A DNA stretch of 64,000 nucleotides, from positions 1-64,000 of the forward strand of contig DLKC01000020.1 in NCBI GenBank assembly GCA_002478885.1, written 5' to 3'. The translations under genes and the position numbers were made by a program. This document shows positions 26,587 through 36,362 of the stretch, piece by piece. The DNA is from Chitinophagaceae bacterium UBA7600 (GTDB taxonomy: Bacteria > Bacteroidota > Bacteroidia > Chitinophagales > Chitinophagaceae). How positions within the stretch are numbered: position 1 is the first letter of the stretch; every line of letters begins with the position of its first letter. The notes under the pieces are model-generated. The model worked only from the letters and a program-made list of their open reading frames with translations. It was not told the origin of the DNA and did no database searches.

Positions 26587-27465
26587 TTAATATTGTTCCT
26601 CATTACCGGTATTGCCTGCAAGCCCGCTGCCAAGGTCTTCCAATCTTCTCTCAAGACCGGTTCCATCCCGTAATTCGGCGAGGTTATAGTATTGCAAACC
26701 CACTGCCACAAAGAGTACCAGGTAAAAGAAATATTGAAGCATCGTGACAAATGATGTTACAATTGCTGCTGTTGAACTGATTTCTTTTGTAGAAAAATAA
26801 GAACCAACACCGATAAATATGCCCAGCACAAGACCAATTACCATTGAACAAACAGAAGATATAAGTCCTGCCACGATGTAAATACCGAGTGAGTTCCAGA
26901 AATTTTCCTTTATCAGTTCAAAACATCTGCTAAAGGTTTCACCGATTGACTTATCCTCGTTCACTATAACAAAAGGATATGGAAACAATACCACCATCAG
27001 GTAAATACCAGGCAAGACGCAGAAGATAAAACCTGCAAAAACTACAATTCCCTCCAGTAAACTGAATATGGCTACCCTGAAAAAATATTTGCCAAACAAA
27101 CGCCATATATCTGCCGCCGTTGGCGACAAACCATTTTCATCAGACAATTTCATGTAAAGGGCAACGACTGTTATCATTGCGCCAAAAGCTACTAACGAAA
27201 ATATTACCGATAAGAAATAACCCGGTGTGTACAACGAAAACACCGTTTTGCTGGTAAAGCCTCCTGATTGTAACTCATCGAGAAAACCAAATGCCTCTTT
27301 CTGATAAATGCCAGAAAGTATAACACTTACCAGCATAAAAGCGCCTGCCACCAACACAAATGCCGTGAGTAATGGCTTCAATTCCTGTTTAATAAACTGG
27401 AAAGTGTCGCTTATATTCTGACTAAAGTCTCTTAGTTTCCTGAGTTGAATTTTTTGCTGAGCCAT
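26587..27465 (-). CDS. Multi-spanning membrane protein of the MoxR cluster
   Basis: The 292-residue protein has about six hydrophobic segments (for example LLTAFVLVAGAFMLVSVIL, SVIFSLVAFGAMITVVALYM, and GIYLMVVLFPYPFVIV). It has glycine-rich turns and a polar C-terminus. It overlaps the end of the SpoIIM-like gene by 34 bp, which means tight co-expression. I cannot assign a named family with certainty; its location is that of the small membrane proteins normally found between SpoIIM-like and DUF4129 genes. Confidence 0.75.
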   Translation of the reverse strand: MAQQKIQLRKLRDFSQNISDTFQFIKQELKPLLTAFVLVAGAFMLVSVILSGIYQKEAFGFLDELQSGGFTSKTVFSLYTPGYFLSVIFSLVAFGAMITVVALYMKLSDENGLSPTAADIWRLFGKYFFRVAIFSLLEGIVVFAGFIFCVLPGIYLMVVLFPYPFVIVNEDKSIGETFSRCFELIKENFWNSLGIYIVAGLISSVCSMVIGLVLGIFIGVGSYFSTKEISSTAAIVTSFVTMLQYFFYLVLFVAVGLQYYNLAELRDGTGLERRLEDLGSGLAGNTGNEEQY

Positions 27466-28463
27466 TCGTTAAAGTTTTTTGTAGATGTTAAATTACCGGA
27501 ACTGGTAAGGCCTGCATCGATACGTTTGTGCAACCTTGCAGGGTAAATAAAGAAATACCAAATAATAAAAAATGCCGAGCCTGCCAATATTGAAAGGCTC
27601 ACAGCCAGCGGCATCCCAGTGTAACGTGTTACGAAGCTTTCGAAAAATGCCGCAACAATAAACATTGGCACCAGGCCGAAAACGATTTTCAATCCATCCC
27701 TGCCACCTCTTGCCACAGAAGCAGCTCGTGTATATGTGCCGGGAAAAAGAATACTGCTTCCCAGTATCATACCCGAAGCGCCGGCAACAACAATGCTCCA
27801 CAATTCCATCGTTCCATGTATAAAAACCACTGTAATGAACTTAAAACCCAAGTCGTTTGAAATAAAATAATACTGAAACGACCCCATCATCACGCCATTA
27901 CTGAAAAGAAGCCAAAGGCTGCCCACAGAAAAAAAGATTCCAAGCACATACCCAAAAAACGAAACCGATATATTATTGTAAGCGATCATTGCAAACATAC
28001 TGAGACCATCCCCTTGCTTATATACGCCGAAAGGATCGCCGTTCTCAATATTTTTCGCAGTCATGTTTACGTAGTCATCACCCAGAATAAGCCGCACAAA
28101 ATTTTCATCATATTTGGCAGATAGCGCTCCCATCAGCGAGAACATTACAAAAAAAGCGAGTGATATGAGAAACTGCTTACGGTAACGCATAAACAGGTAA
28201 GGCAGCTCAAATTGCCAGAACCAGAAGATGCGGCTTTTCTTTTCTTTTTTATTCCGGTAAATTTTTTGATGAAACTGAGCTGCAAGACCATTTAGGAATT
28301 TTACCGTGTTACTATCAGGATAAAATGTTCTCGCAAAGGCAAGATCGTCGGTAAGTTCTGTAAACCGGCTGGCCATGACATCGGTAGAAATATCCTGGTT
28401 CAGTTCGTCCCTGTACAGGTTCCACTTCTCCGCATTTTGTTTCAAAAACTGAGCTTCTCGCAT
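27432..28463 (-). CDS. SpoIIM-like (stage II sporulation protein M) membrane protein
   Basis: The 343-residue protein has a cytoplasmic N-terminus (1-105) followed by six or so membrane segments. The SpoIIM-type stretch includes NNISVSFFGYVLGIFFSVGS, IHGTMELWSIVVAGASGM and FPGTYTRAASVARGG. The protein exists in non-sporulating Bacteroidota next to RDD and MoxR genes, so its role there is not sporulation but probably membrane remodelling or transport. It is transcribed divergently from the RDD gene with 81 bp between the starts. Confidence 0.88.
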   Translation of the reverse strand: MREAQFLKQNAEKWNLYRDELNQDISTDVMASRFTELTDDLAFARTFYPDSNTVKFLNGLAAQFHQKIYRNKKEKKSRIFWFWQFELPYLFMRYRKQFLISLAFFVMFSLMGALSAKYDENFVRLILGDDYVNMTAKNIENGDPFGVYKQGDGLSMFAMIAYNNISVSFFGYVLGIFFSVGSLWLLFSNGVMMGSFQYYFISNDLGFKFITVVFIHGTMELWSIVVAGASGMILGSSILFPGTYTRAASVARGGRDGLKIVFGLVPMFIVAAFFESFVTRYTGMPLAVSLSILAGSAFFIIWYFFIYPARLHKRIDAGLTSSGNLTSTKNFNEWLSKKFNSGN

Positions 28464-28544
28464 GGCAGGGTTTTGATACTATAAAAATAAAGGCTTATGT
28501 GATATGAAGTAAGAAAATAAAAATTATTTATACATCTTTGAAGC

Positions 28545-29270
28545 ATGGCTGTTATAAACATTACCACCCCACAAAACATTGAACTGGAGTATGAGTTGGC
28601 GAGCCTTGGTGACCGGATGGTCGCATGTATAATTGATTTGCTTATCATAATTGCTTATTGCATACTTGTAAGTATGATATCCAGTTTCACACGTGGCATT
28701 TCAGGCGACATAATTGCACTATTCTATATTATAGTGTTTCTGCCGGTAACTTTTTACACGCTTCTAAGTGAGCTTATGCTTAATGGACAAACTGTGGGCA
28801 AACGGGTAATGGCCATAAAAGTGATTAGCCTTAACGGTAACCGTCCTGCTTTTTCGCAATACCTGATAAGATGGTTGTTCAGATTGATTGATCTTTGGAT
28901 GTTTAGCTTCGTACCCGCGGTGATCGTTATAGCGGTTACCGAAAAGCATCAAAGAGTCGGCGACCTTGTAGCTGGAACAACCCTGGTAAAAACAAAGCCT
29001 AAAACAAGCCTGGAACAGACCATTTATGTACCGCAGGTAAAAGAAGATTACCAAGTGCTTTACCCGGAAGTGATCAACTTAAATGATCGCGACATGCTTT
29101 TGGTAAAAGAAGTGTTGCTAAATGTTCAAAAAAGCGGCAACAGCATGCTTACCCTTCAAACCATGCAAAAAATAGAGCAAGTGTTGCACATACGATCTCA
29201 ACACGCAGACCCAAGGGATTTCTTAGCCACGGTTTTGGGCGATTACAATCATCTAACTTCTAAATTATAA
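28545..29270 (+). CDS. RDD-family membrane protein
   Basis: The 241-residue protein carries the RDD domain (LGDRMVACIIDLLIIIAYCI, NGQTVGKRVMAIKVI, RLIDLWMFSFVPAVIVIAVT). There are about three membrane helices and a charged cytoplasmic C-terminus of about 85 residues. It is divergent from the SpoIIM-like gene in the MoxR cluster. RDD proteins are proposed transporters or accessory membrane proteins; no substrate is known here. Confidence 0.9.
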   Translation: MAVINITTPQNIELEYELASLGDRMVACIIDLLIIIAYCILVSMISSFTRGISGDIIALFYIIVFLPVTFYTLLSELMLNGQTVGKRVMAIKVISLNGNRPAFSQYLIRWLFRLIDLWMFSFVPAVIVIAVTEKHQRVGDLVAGTTLVKTKPKTSLEQTIYVPQVKEDYQVLYPEVINLNDRDMLLVKEVLLNVQKSGNSMLTLQTMQKIEQVLHIRSQHADPRDFLATVLGDYNHLTSKL

Positions 29271-29336
29271 ACATAAAGCCAACGATACAACCATTGTATT
29301 GAAGAATCGATAAACCTGCTCAATAATGTTACTGCT

Positions 29337-29356
29337 GCTGAAGAGTGCGACGCAAC
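29337..29356 (-). repeat. TGCGTCGCA dispersed element between convergent genes
   Basis: The reverse copy GCTGAAGAGTGCGACGCAAC lies between the convergent RDD and esterase genes. Its left flank CTGCTGCTGAAGAG is shared with the copy at 44214, and its right flank carries GCCTGGCCCCAAAAA. Confidence 0.9.
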
Positions 29357-29404
29357 AGGCGCCAAACAGCATTGAGTTGCCTGGCCCCAAAAAATAATCT
29401 CTTA

Positions 29405-31069
29405 TTAAATGCTGATCTTTTGTGTTTGTGTTGTATTGCCTTGTGATACCCTGAGTATATAAATACCTGGCGTTAGCTGGCTGCAATCGAGCGTGATTTG
29501 CGTGTTATTTACAATTGTATTTTTAACCGGCCTGCCATACAAATCAAACAGATTAATATATGCAGTGCCGTCTTTGTTAAGGGAAACATGAATGCTTCGG
29601 TTTGACTGGCTGACGTTGAACAAAGGGTTCGAAATTGATTTTTTAAGTAGCGCATCCACAGCAACTGCTCCTGGCTTTGCGGTAGGACAGTTGGCATGAT
29701 TGCTAACGACCGAACAGCCGTAGCGGTAGTTTTCGCAATCAACAAACTTTGTATCCTGAAGGTTTGTGGCAATGTTGTTTGTAACCGCCTGGAAGAATGA
29801 AGCGGCTCGTTCGACGAGGTAAGGAATGATAAGTGTTTTATTATTCTGAACATTAATATCCGTTCCAAAATTTGATGTATTGCTTAAACCGTGCTTCATA
29901 TCGCTGTCAAGATAAAGCTCAGCCGGAATTCCAAGGTTTTTGGTGAGTATATTATAAATGCCTTGTGTGCCGAATAAAGCGAGGTCTTTTGACGGCCCGC
30001 CAATATCGTTGTTTGGCAAACTGAAATTGTTTCCTTGCGCACTGCAAACTGTTGCGCTGCGAAAGAAACTGTCAGCCGAGTAATAAATGTTTGCCTTATT
30101 AACTGGTACGGTTACATCCAGAGCGCCCTGGAATGCAATCATCGGCGGATTAAGGCTGACGCCCGACTTCGATCTGTTTTTCTGAAAAAATGTTTCGGGT
30201 GTTGTGGCATATGCAGCCGGTACGTAAGCGCCGCCCCACAAATCCAGCACGCCTTTTATTTTGAATTTTACAGTACCCGGGCCGCGGTAACTGCTATCGT
30301 CAAGGGTACCCAATTTATTTTTTGCGTCACCAAAGATTTCATACAACATGTCGGTAGTATAATAGGCAATGCTCATAGCAATAATGCCGCCCGAACTTAC
30401 GCCTCCAACAAAAACATTATCAGTATCGATACTATATACGGGTGGTGTGGGACTTGATTGATATGCGATAATTGACCGTATTGCACCACGTCCATCCTGG
30501 AATGCCCTATAGGTCGCCAAAAATGCGCTAGCTGAAAAATAATTATTATTCACATCACCGTTAACCACATTTGGATCTTTTAATCTGCCCGAGCGATAAT
30601 GCACATCGAATGCCACAAAACCGCGTTTGGCAAACTCGCGACAATAGTTGTCGATGTTGCCACCAAGGTCAGAATCGTTGCAATCAGAAAAGCCGCCGCC
30701 ATGAAAAAGCACAATTGCGGGTAACGGCTTATTCTTATAACAGTGATAGGCGGTTTTATCAGAAGGATAATAAACATCATAAACAAGCATATCTCCCTGA
30801 TCCAGCTTACAATTGTAAGGAACTACATTGCCACAGTCGTCGAGATAGGGATTGGTACTTTTATACGATATATCCGCAAGCATATTCTTTACGGCGTATT
30901 TGATGCCGTACTGAACGGCTATATCCACATCAGAAAATATAGGCACTACAGGGTTTGCGGAACAGGCGAGCGGGCTTTGAACATTGCCGCAATTAAAATC
31001 CTGGGCAACAGCTATGTTGCCAGCTGTGGAACATATCAATAATGAAAAGAATAATAGCCTGCTTCGCAT
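29405..31069 (-). CDS. T9SS-secreted alpha/beta hydrolase (carboxylesterase-like)
   Basis: The 554-residue protein starts at the ATG at 31069 (MRSRLLFFSLLICSTAGNIA); the frame is open upstream but has no signal there. Its alpha/beta-hydrolase domain has the oxyanion motif HGGGFSD, the nucleophile elbow GVSSG and a likely catalytic His in DSDMKHGL. The C-terminal tail (about 470-554) has the T9SS sorting pattern (ISNPLFNVSQ, LTPGIYILRV). It is probably an extracellular esterase acting on acylated polysaccharides or lipids. It is a single gene. Confidence 0.87.
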   Translation of the reverse strand: MRSRLLFFSLLICSTAGNIAVAQDFNCGNVQSPLACSANPVVPIFSDVDIAVQYGIKYAVKNMLADISYKSTNPYLDDCGNVVPYNCKLDQGDMLVYDVYYPSDKTAYHCYKNKPLPAIVLFHGGGFSDCNDSDLGGNIDNYCREFAKRGFVAFDVHYRSGRLKDPNVVNGDVNNNYFSASAFLATYRAFQDGRGAIRSIIAYQSSPTPPVYSIDTDNVFVGGVSSGGIIAMSIAYYTTDMLYEIFGDAKNKLGTLDDSSYRGPGTVKFKIKGVLDLWGGAYVPAAYATTPETFFQKNRSKSGVSLNPPMIAFQGALDVTVPVNKANIYYSADSFFRSATVCSAQGNNFSLPNNDIGGPSKDLALFGTQGIYNILTKNLGIPAELYLDSDMKHGLSNTSNFGTDINVQNNKTLIIPYLVERAASFFQAVTNNIATNLQDTKFVDCENYRYGCSVVSNHANCPTAKPGAVAVDALLKKSISNPLFNVSQSNRSIHVSLNKDGTAYINLFDLYGRPVKNTIVNNTQITLDCSQLTPGIYILRVSQGNTTQTQKISI

Positions 31070-31365
31070 ATTATACCAACTCGTTTTAAAAAGGGTAATG
31101 TAAAATATCAATTTCCAGCCACTAAGGATACTGTAACAGCAGTTAGTACGGATAAAAGGACATATACTGCCAATAAAGCGTGAAGGTATAAAATATTTTC
31201 ACTTTACCTATTTTCCACAGACAAAATTCTAGTTTGCTTGCCCTTTTATGATAACAATTATCTCCGATTATAAATCTTTTAAAGATAACTAGGCCTTGCT
31301 TTTAACAAGTGTTTGATAACATCTGGTACAATAACTGCGTTTATACAAATTAAAATGAGTCGACC

Positions 31366-31833
31366 ATGAAAAAAACAGCTGCGACTATCATTATCGCTTT
31401 TGCTTTAATATCTGGTGCAATGGCACAGTCAACTTATAACAGGGCTATCGGATTAAAGGCAGGCGGAGGAATTTCTATTACCTATAAAAAATTCTTAAGT
31501 GCTAATAATAACCTCGAAGCACAAACCACCTTATGGAATAAAGGCTTTAGAGTAAGTGGTCTTTATGAATTCAATTTTTATCATTTCAGCAAGGTGCAGG
31601 GCCTTTCTATTTTTGCCGGACCGGGCGCTCATATTGGCTTTTGGAAAAGTCAATATCAAAAAGATTACAATTCAAAAGCCGAGTTTGGGGTTGATGGAAT
31701 AATAGGCCTGGATTATAAATTCAAAGACCTTCCTGTTAATGCCAGCCTCGACTGGCAACCGGCAGTTACGGTGGTTGGGGATGCAGGTTTTTCCCCGTCT
31801 TTCGGCGGCATTGCCGTGAGATATACTTTTTAA
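31366..31833 (+). CDS. Small outer-membrane beta-barrel-like protein (paralogue 1)
   Basis: The 155-residue protein has a signal peptide (about 1-20) and alternating strands rich in Gly, Tyr and Phe (RAIGLKAGGGISITY, GLSIFAGPGAHIGFW, GVDGIIGLDYKFK). It ends in VRYTF, the aromatic C-terminus typical of outer-membrane barrels recognised by Bam. The neighbour 44 bp downstream is a clear paralogue, so the two are probably co-transcribed. Function unknown. Confidence 0.75.
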   Translation: MKKTAATIIIAFALISGAMAQSTYNRAIGLKAGGGISITYKKFLSANNNLEAQTTLWNKGFRVSGLYEFNFYHFSKVQGLSIFAGPGAHIGFWKSQYQKDYNSKAEFGVDGIIGLDYKFKDLPVNASLDWQPAVTVVGDAGFSPSFGGIAVRYTF

Positions 31834-31877
31834 CGCTTATACCATACTTTTGCCCACTCAAAAAATCAGGACATAAT

Positions 31878-32357
31878 ATGAAAAAGACGATCAGCGCTTT
31901 ATTTGCAGTTCTTGTTTTTGCCTTATCCGCTAATGCACAAAACAACAGTAGCAGTTATAAAACAGCCTTGGGTATTAAATTTTATCCCGGTGCTATTTCG
32001 CTTAAAACTTTCAACAAACCCAACCGGGCGTTTGAAGGTCTGGCGTATATTTACGGCGATGGCATACGTTTTACAGGCCTTTACGAAATTCATGGCGATA
32101 TCAATGGTGCCGACGGTTTAAAATGGTATATCGGGCCTGGTGCACACATTGGCTTTTTTAACGACGGATGGAAGAAAGATCACCCCGATGAAAATTCAAC
32201 TATTGCAATCGGTGTTGATGGCGTGCTGGGGCTGGACTATAAAATATCCGGCGCTCCTATTAATGTTAGTCTCGACTGGCAGCCCTCTTTCAACTTTGTT
32301 GGTTATAACAGCTTCGAAGCAGGCTGGGGCGGTCTTGGTGTACGATACACTTTCTAA
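31878..32357 (+). CDS. Small outer-membrane beta-barrel-like protein (paralogue 2)
   Basis: The 159-residue protein has a signal peptide and the same order of motifs as its upstream neighbour: TALGIKFYPGAISLK, IRFTGLYEIHGD, YIGPGAHIGFF, GVDGVLGLDYK, VSLDWQPS and the C-terminal VRYTF. It is a tandem duplicate that has since diverged. A hairpin terminator follows the stop. Confidence 0.75.
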   Translation: MKKTISALFAVLVFALSANAQNNSSSYKTALGIKFYPGAISLKTFNKPNRAFEGLAYIYGDGIRFTGLYEIHGDINGADGLKWYIGPGAHIGFFNDGWKKDHPDENSTIAIGVDGVLGLDYKISGAPINVSLDWQPSFNFVGYNSFEAGWGGLGVRYTF

Positions 32358-32372
32358 ACGAACAAATCATAT

Positions 32373-32398
32373 AAAGCCACGGCGTTAGTCGTGGCTTT
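32373..32398 (+). terminator. Terminator of the beta-barrel gene pair
   Basis: AAAGCCACG (32373-32381) pairs with CGTGGCTTT (32390-32398) around 8 nt, and the sequence then runs into CGGTTTTTATC. Confidence 0.85.
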
Positions 32399-32464
32399 CG
32401 GTTTTTATCAGTATCCCCTTCACAAAATATATTGATACCGGCAGTAGTTTTTATAGCATCGTCT

Positions 32465-32484
32465 CTTGCGTCGCACTCTTCTCT
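32465..32484 (+). repeat. TGCGTCGCA dispersed element (altered end)
   Basis: The core CTTGCGTCGCACTCTT is intact. The usual TTGTAC end is displaced by a short duplication (CTTCTCTTGTGC). The 300-bp gap 32358-32657 otherwise holds the terminator and the AT-rich leader of the subtilase gene. Confidence 0.82.
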
Positions 32485-32657
32485 TGTGCTTTACTGCCAA
32501 CCTCAACATTAAAACTGCGACATTGCAGCAAACACAGGCGGGTTGCGCTTGCTGTTGCTAACGGCAGGGCGGAGAAAAAAATACTTTCATTATCAGGATA
32601 TTTTCTTCATATTCGCAACCGCTACATCAGCAACAAGATCGTCAAACAATCATCCTG

Positions 32658-35525
32658 ATGAAATACACGCTACTCCTGCTTACATTACTGTTCTTTACCT
32701 TCAGTTTATACGCACAGGAAGATCAAAAGAATAATGAAGCCTTAATAAGAAGGTATGCAGTTTCATCAAAGGAAATTCCTCAAGCGGCTTTTCGCCAATA
32801 CAACTCACAAGATTCGAACGGCATTAAATATTTCCTTGTAGCAGTTAACCCGGTTTTTCAAAAACAATTCCTTACCGCTGCAAGGCAAACAATAAAACGC
32901 AGGGTTGCAATAAACTGGTTTATCGTAAAGGCCGACACAGCCACTTTTACCTATACCAGCAAAATTTTCGAAGCAAACAATACCTGGAAGCTAAGCTCTT
33001 CGTTATTACCGACTACAGGAATATCAAAAAATAAACGTTCAATATACTATATACAGGCCGAACAACTATCTGAGTTTCTTTACTTCGTCAGCAATCATGC
33101 AAATGACATTTCAATAAAGCAGATCAATAACGAAGCCCACGTTGCGGCCATAAGCACTACCTACGATTTTATACTTAATCACTTACTGCCGATGCACAAC
33201 GTTCTATTCATTGATCGGCAACTACGAAGGCCAGCAGAAGAAACTGTGATCAATGACTATGATAAAAGCGTCAACGCGATCAATCTTTTTTATACCGCAC
33301 ACCCCGCATTAAACGCTGATGCACTTACTGTATCAGTAAAAGAAACCTGGTTTGACACCACAGACATAGATTTTAGATCACGCTACATCAATTCCGGGGT
33401 GGGCAGCAGTAGCAACAGCACGCATGCTACTACTATGGCAACTATCATCGGTGGTGCGGGTAATTCCTTTTACAGTGGTAGAGGCATCGCATGGGGAGCT
33501 AGGCTCACAAGTTCAGACTATATCAACCTGCTTCCTGATGATAACTCAGTTTACCAACAGTATGGCATCTCTGTTCAAAATAATTCCTACGGAGTTGGCA
33601 TTGAAAATTTCTATGGCGCTGACGCTGCAGCTTACGACGCATCAGCAATCGCCAACCCAACACTTTTGCAGGTATTTTCGGCGGGTAATTCCGGCAGCCA
33701 TATTAGTACTGACGGACCATATGCAGGGGTTCCAGGTTATGCCAATCTTACGGGTAGTTTCAAACAAGCCAAGAATATCCTGGTGGTTGGCTCGGTTGAC
33801 TCATTTTACAATGTGCCTTTCCTTAGCTCCAAAGGGCCAGCTTTCGATGGAAGAATAAAACCAGAACTTGTTGCTTATGGCAATGATGGTAGTTCAGGAG
33901 CTGCCGCAATCACATCGGGCACCGCACTCGTAACGCAATCAGCTTACGCTGCCAATCATAATAACCAGCTTCCGCCCAATGCTTTGGTTAAAGCCATCAT
34001 CATTAACAGCGCTGATGATGTTTACACAAAAGGGCCAGACTATTTTTCCGGCTTTGGTAATGTAAACACTAACCGTGCTGTAAATGATATGATTGCCTCG
34101 AGCTATTTTTCGGGAACGGTTGGGCAAAATGAAACAAAAAGTTTTTCTGTCACCGTTCCGGCTAATGCGGCGAACCTGAAAATCACGTTGGTTTGGAATG
34201 ATGAGGCTGCAGCAGCAAATGCCTTCACCGCTTTGATCAATGATCTTGACATCCAGGTAAAAGATCCCGCCGGTAATAATTATCTTCCCTGGATACTTAA
34301 CAGTTCACCCGATTCAACAGCGCTTGCTCAATTACCATTAAGAAAAAGAGACAGCCTTAATAATATCGAACAGGTTACTATTGATGTTCCTTCAGAGGGC
34401 GAGTATATTATCTCAGTAATCGGTTTCAATTTGAGTAGCGTTTCACAGGATTTTCATATCGCCTACCGCTGGGATACGATCAACCATTTCCAATTTATCT
34501 CTCCCACTGCTGCAGATTTTTTTAATAGTGGCGAACAAAACATCTTCCGTTGGCAATCAACTTATAACAGTCAAAAAGCCAGGCTTGAATACAGCACCGA
34601 CAAGGGCTTAAGTTGGGATTTAATTAGCGACACGGTCGATTTATCCGTTCCTTATCTGCTTTGGCAAGCTCCTTCAATTAATTCAACAGCACTGGCAAGA
34701 ATAATCATAGGGTCAGATGTGTATTACTCCGATACATTCCCTATATCCCAACAACTCTATCCCATTGTTGGCTTCAGTTGCAACGATTCGGCTTTGATCT
34801 ACTGGTCTCCACTTGAAAATGTGAACCAGTATAAAGTTTCCATGCTCGGAGATAAATATCTCGAAACATTGGCTATAACCCGCGATACAAGTTTTATCAT
34901 CAACAAAAGCAATTATCCCGATCCGTTTATTGCCGTTGCGCCTTTTGTTGGCGACAATTTCAACGGCGTAAACAGCTTTACTTTTAATTACAGCACACAG
35001 GGAACCGGTTGCTACATAAGCAACTTTCTTGCTGACTTACAAAACAACGAAGCCTTGTTACGTCTTTCGCTGGGAACGGTTTTTCATGCGTCGGCGGTAA
35101 TATTCCAGAAGCTGACGGCAACCGGGTGGATAAACATCAATACAAGTGAACCTGTTATCAGCACTGATATTTCTTATACTGATAAGTCTCTTACAAACGG
35201 CATTAACACTTACAGGGCTCTCTTAAAATTAACCAACGGCGCCGAACTTACCAGCAATGAAGCGTTTGTATATTACTTTAAAAACGGCGACTTTGTGTTG
35301 ATGCCGAATCCTGTGAAACAAGGCCAGAAACTCACGATACTCTCAAACACCTTCACCACAAATACCCTTGTCATTTTCGATGCAACAGGAAGAAAAGTCT
35401 TGCAACAACAAATCAGTGGCAGCCGTAGCGATATCAATATAACGGCACTGGCCAGGGGAATTTATTTTGTACTTATTTACGACGAAAAAGAGAAACTTTT
35501 CAGCAGTAAATTATTAATTCATTGA
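32658..35525 (+). CDS. T9SS-secreted S8-family (subtilisin-like) peptidase with Asp-to-Glu change
   Basis: The 955-residue protein has a signal peptide (about 1-19) and a prodomain-like region to about 205. The peptidase domain (about 215-480) has catalytic His256 in STHATTMATI, oxyanion Asn344 in VFSAGNSGS and Ser413 in DGSSGAAA. The position of the catalytic Asp reads VSVKETWFD, so Glu229 replaces Asp. A P-domain-like beta sandwich (about 490-600), further beta domains and a T9SS sorting tail (MPNPVKQGQKL, LARGIYFVLI) follow. It is likely a cell-surface or secreted peptidase, though the Glu substitution could lower or abolish activity. Confidence 0.85.
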   Translation: MKYTLLLLTLLFFTFSLYAQEDQKNNEALIRRYAVSSKEIPQAAFRQYNSQDSNGIKYFLVAVNPVFQKQFLTAARQTIKRRVAINWFIVKADTATFTYTSKIFEANNTWKLSSSLLPTTGISKNKRSIYYIQAEQLSEFLYFVSNHANDISIKQINNEAHVAAISTTYDFILNHLLPMHNVLFIDRQLRRPAEETVINDYDKSVNAINLFYTAHPALNADALTVSVKETWFDTTDIDFRSRYINSGVGSSSNSTHATTMATIIGGAGNSFYSGRGIAWGARLTSSDYINLLPDDNSVYQQYGISVQNNSYGVGIENFYGADAAAYDASAIANPTLLQVFSAGNSGSHISTDGPYAGVPGYANLTGSFKQAKNILVVGSVDSFYNVPFLSSKGPAFDGRIKPELVAYGNDGSSGAAAITSGTALVTQSAYAANHNNQLPPNALVKAIIINSADDVYTKGPDYFSGFGNVNTNRAVNDMIASSYFSGTVGQNETKSFSVTVPANAANLKITLVWNDEAAAANAFTALINDLDIQVKDPAGNNYLPWILNSSPDSTALAQLPLRKRDSLNNIEQVTIDVPSEGEYIISVIGFNLSSVSQDFHIAYRWDTINHFQFISPTAADFFNSGEQNIFRWQSTYNSQKARLEYSTDKGLSWDLISDTVDLSVPYLLWQAPSINSTALARIIIGSDVYYSDTFPISQQLYPIVGFSCNDSALIYWSPLENVNQYKVSMLGDKYLETLAITRDTSFIINKSNYPDPFIAVAPFVGDNFNGVNSFTFNYSTQGTGCYISNFLADLQNNEALLRLSLGTVFHASAVIFQKLTATGWININTSEPVISTDISYTDKSLTNGINTYRALLKLTNGAELTSNEAFVYYFKNGDFVLMPNPVKQGQKLTILSNTFTTNTLVIFDATGRKVLQQQISGSRSDINITALARGIYFVLIYDEKEKLFSSKLLIH

Positions 35526-35566
35526 CAATTTTTTGGGCCCGGCTTTCTAACATCTATTAAGTTTTA

Positions 35567-35586
35567 CTTGCGTCGCACACTTTAGC
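35567..35586 (+). repeat. TGCGTCGCA dispersed element between convergent genes
   Basis: The copy CTTGCGTCGCACACTTTAGC is preceded by TTTTTGGGCCCGGCTTTC, the outer block seen in weaker form beside several other copies. It lies between the subtilase and VTT genes. Confidence 0.88.
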
Positions 35587-35636
35587 GTCAAGCTCACTGG
35601 TCAAAAAAACAGCACGAACGAAGCTGTTAATACAAG

Positions 35637-36305
35637 TTAATCAGCTCCTGTTTCCGTTGCTGTTGTACCGGGCACAACCAGCGCCCTGTCTTTTCTTCGC
35701 ATTATAAATTGCATAATCCAACCAATAAATAACGCAGCCGCGATAATGATGGCGGCAACCAGGTTGGAGTTCAGTTTGGAAGATAAACTGCCTGCGTAAG
35801 CGTATATTACCGATACAATAAAATGGCCGGCAATGGAATAGTAGAGAAAGTTTTTAAAAGTAATAGCCGTCGTTCCAGATACAACGGATACTGCTTCAGA
35901 AATAATAGGCAATGCCTTTGAAATTGTGATTGCCACATTCCCGAATTTATGAAACAGCCTGTCGCTGATCTCCCGGTCCTTTGGTGAGAAGAATTTATTG
36001 ATCAGCGGGTTTGATTTTCTTCCCAGGTAAAAACCGATACAGCTCGACAAAACTCCTGACACCAGTGACAGGGCAGCACCAACAGCAAAACCCAACACTT
36101 CTCCGTTCAGGATCATCACGAGGCTGGAAGGAACCGGAAGTATGATATCTGCAGTTAAGAAAAAAAAGCTAAGGAGCGCATAGGTAAATAAAGACTGTGT
36201 TGAATGGAGATTTACTTCAACAAGTTTTTCCATGTCGCCAAACATCAGGAAAACGGCGATGATGATAAAGCTGCAAAAAATAAACAACGATAAGAGTTTC
36301 TTCAT
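35637..36305 (-). CDS. DedA/VTT-family membrane protein
   Basis: The 222-residue protein has about five hydrophobic segments. The VTT core contains ILPVPSSLVMILNGEVLGFA, ISKALPIISEAVSVVSGTTA and FIVSVIYAYAG. VTT/DedA proteins are linked to lipid scrambling or proton-coupled transport at the inner membrane and to envelope homeostasis. It is transcribed divergently from the sugar dehydrogenase gene. Confidence 0.85.
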   Translation of the reverse strand: MKKLLSLFIFCSFIIIAVFLMFGDMEKLVEVNLHSTQSLFTYALLSFFFLTADIILPVPSSLVMILNGEVLGFAVGAALSLVSGVLSSCIGFYLGRKSNPLINKFFSPKDREISDRLFHKFGNVAITISKALPIISEAVSVVSGTTAITFKNFLYYSIAGHFIVSVIYAYAGSLSSKLNSNLVAAIIIAAALFIGWIMQFIMRRKDRALVVPGTTATETGAD

Positions 36306-36362
36306 GAAGCAGTAGTTGATTTAGGTAGAAGGCCATGTTGACCTGCTGCGTAAAGATAAACA

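Noticed and set aside
33880..33960. Suspected loss of the subtilase catalytic Ser (SGTALVTQ read as GTS-to-GTA)
   Set aside because: The preceding DGSSGAAAITSG aligns better with the family GTSMAxPxVxG motif, so Ser413 is retained.
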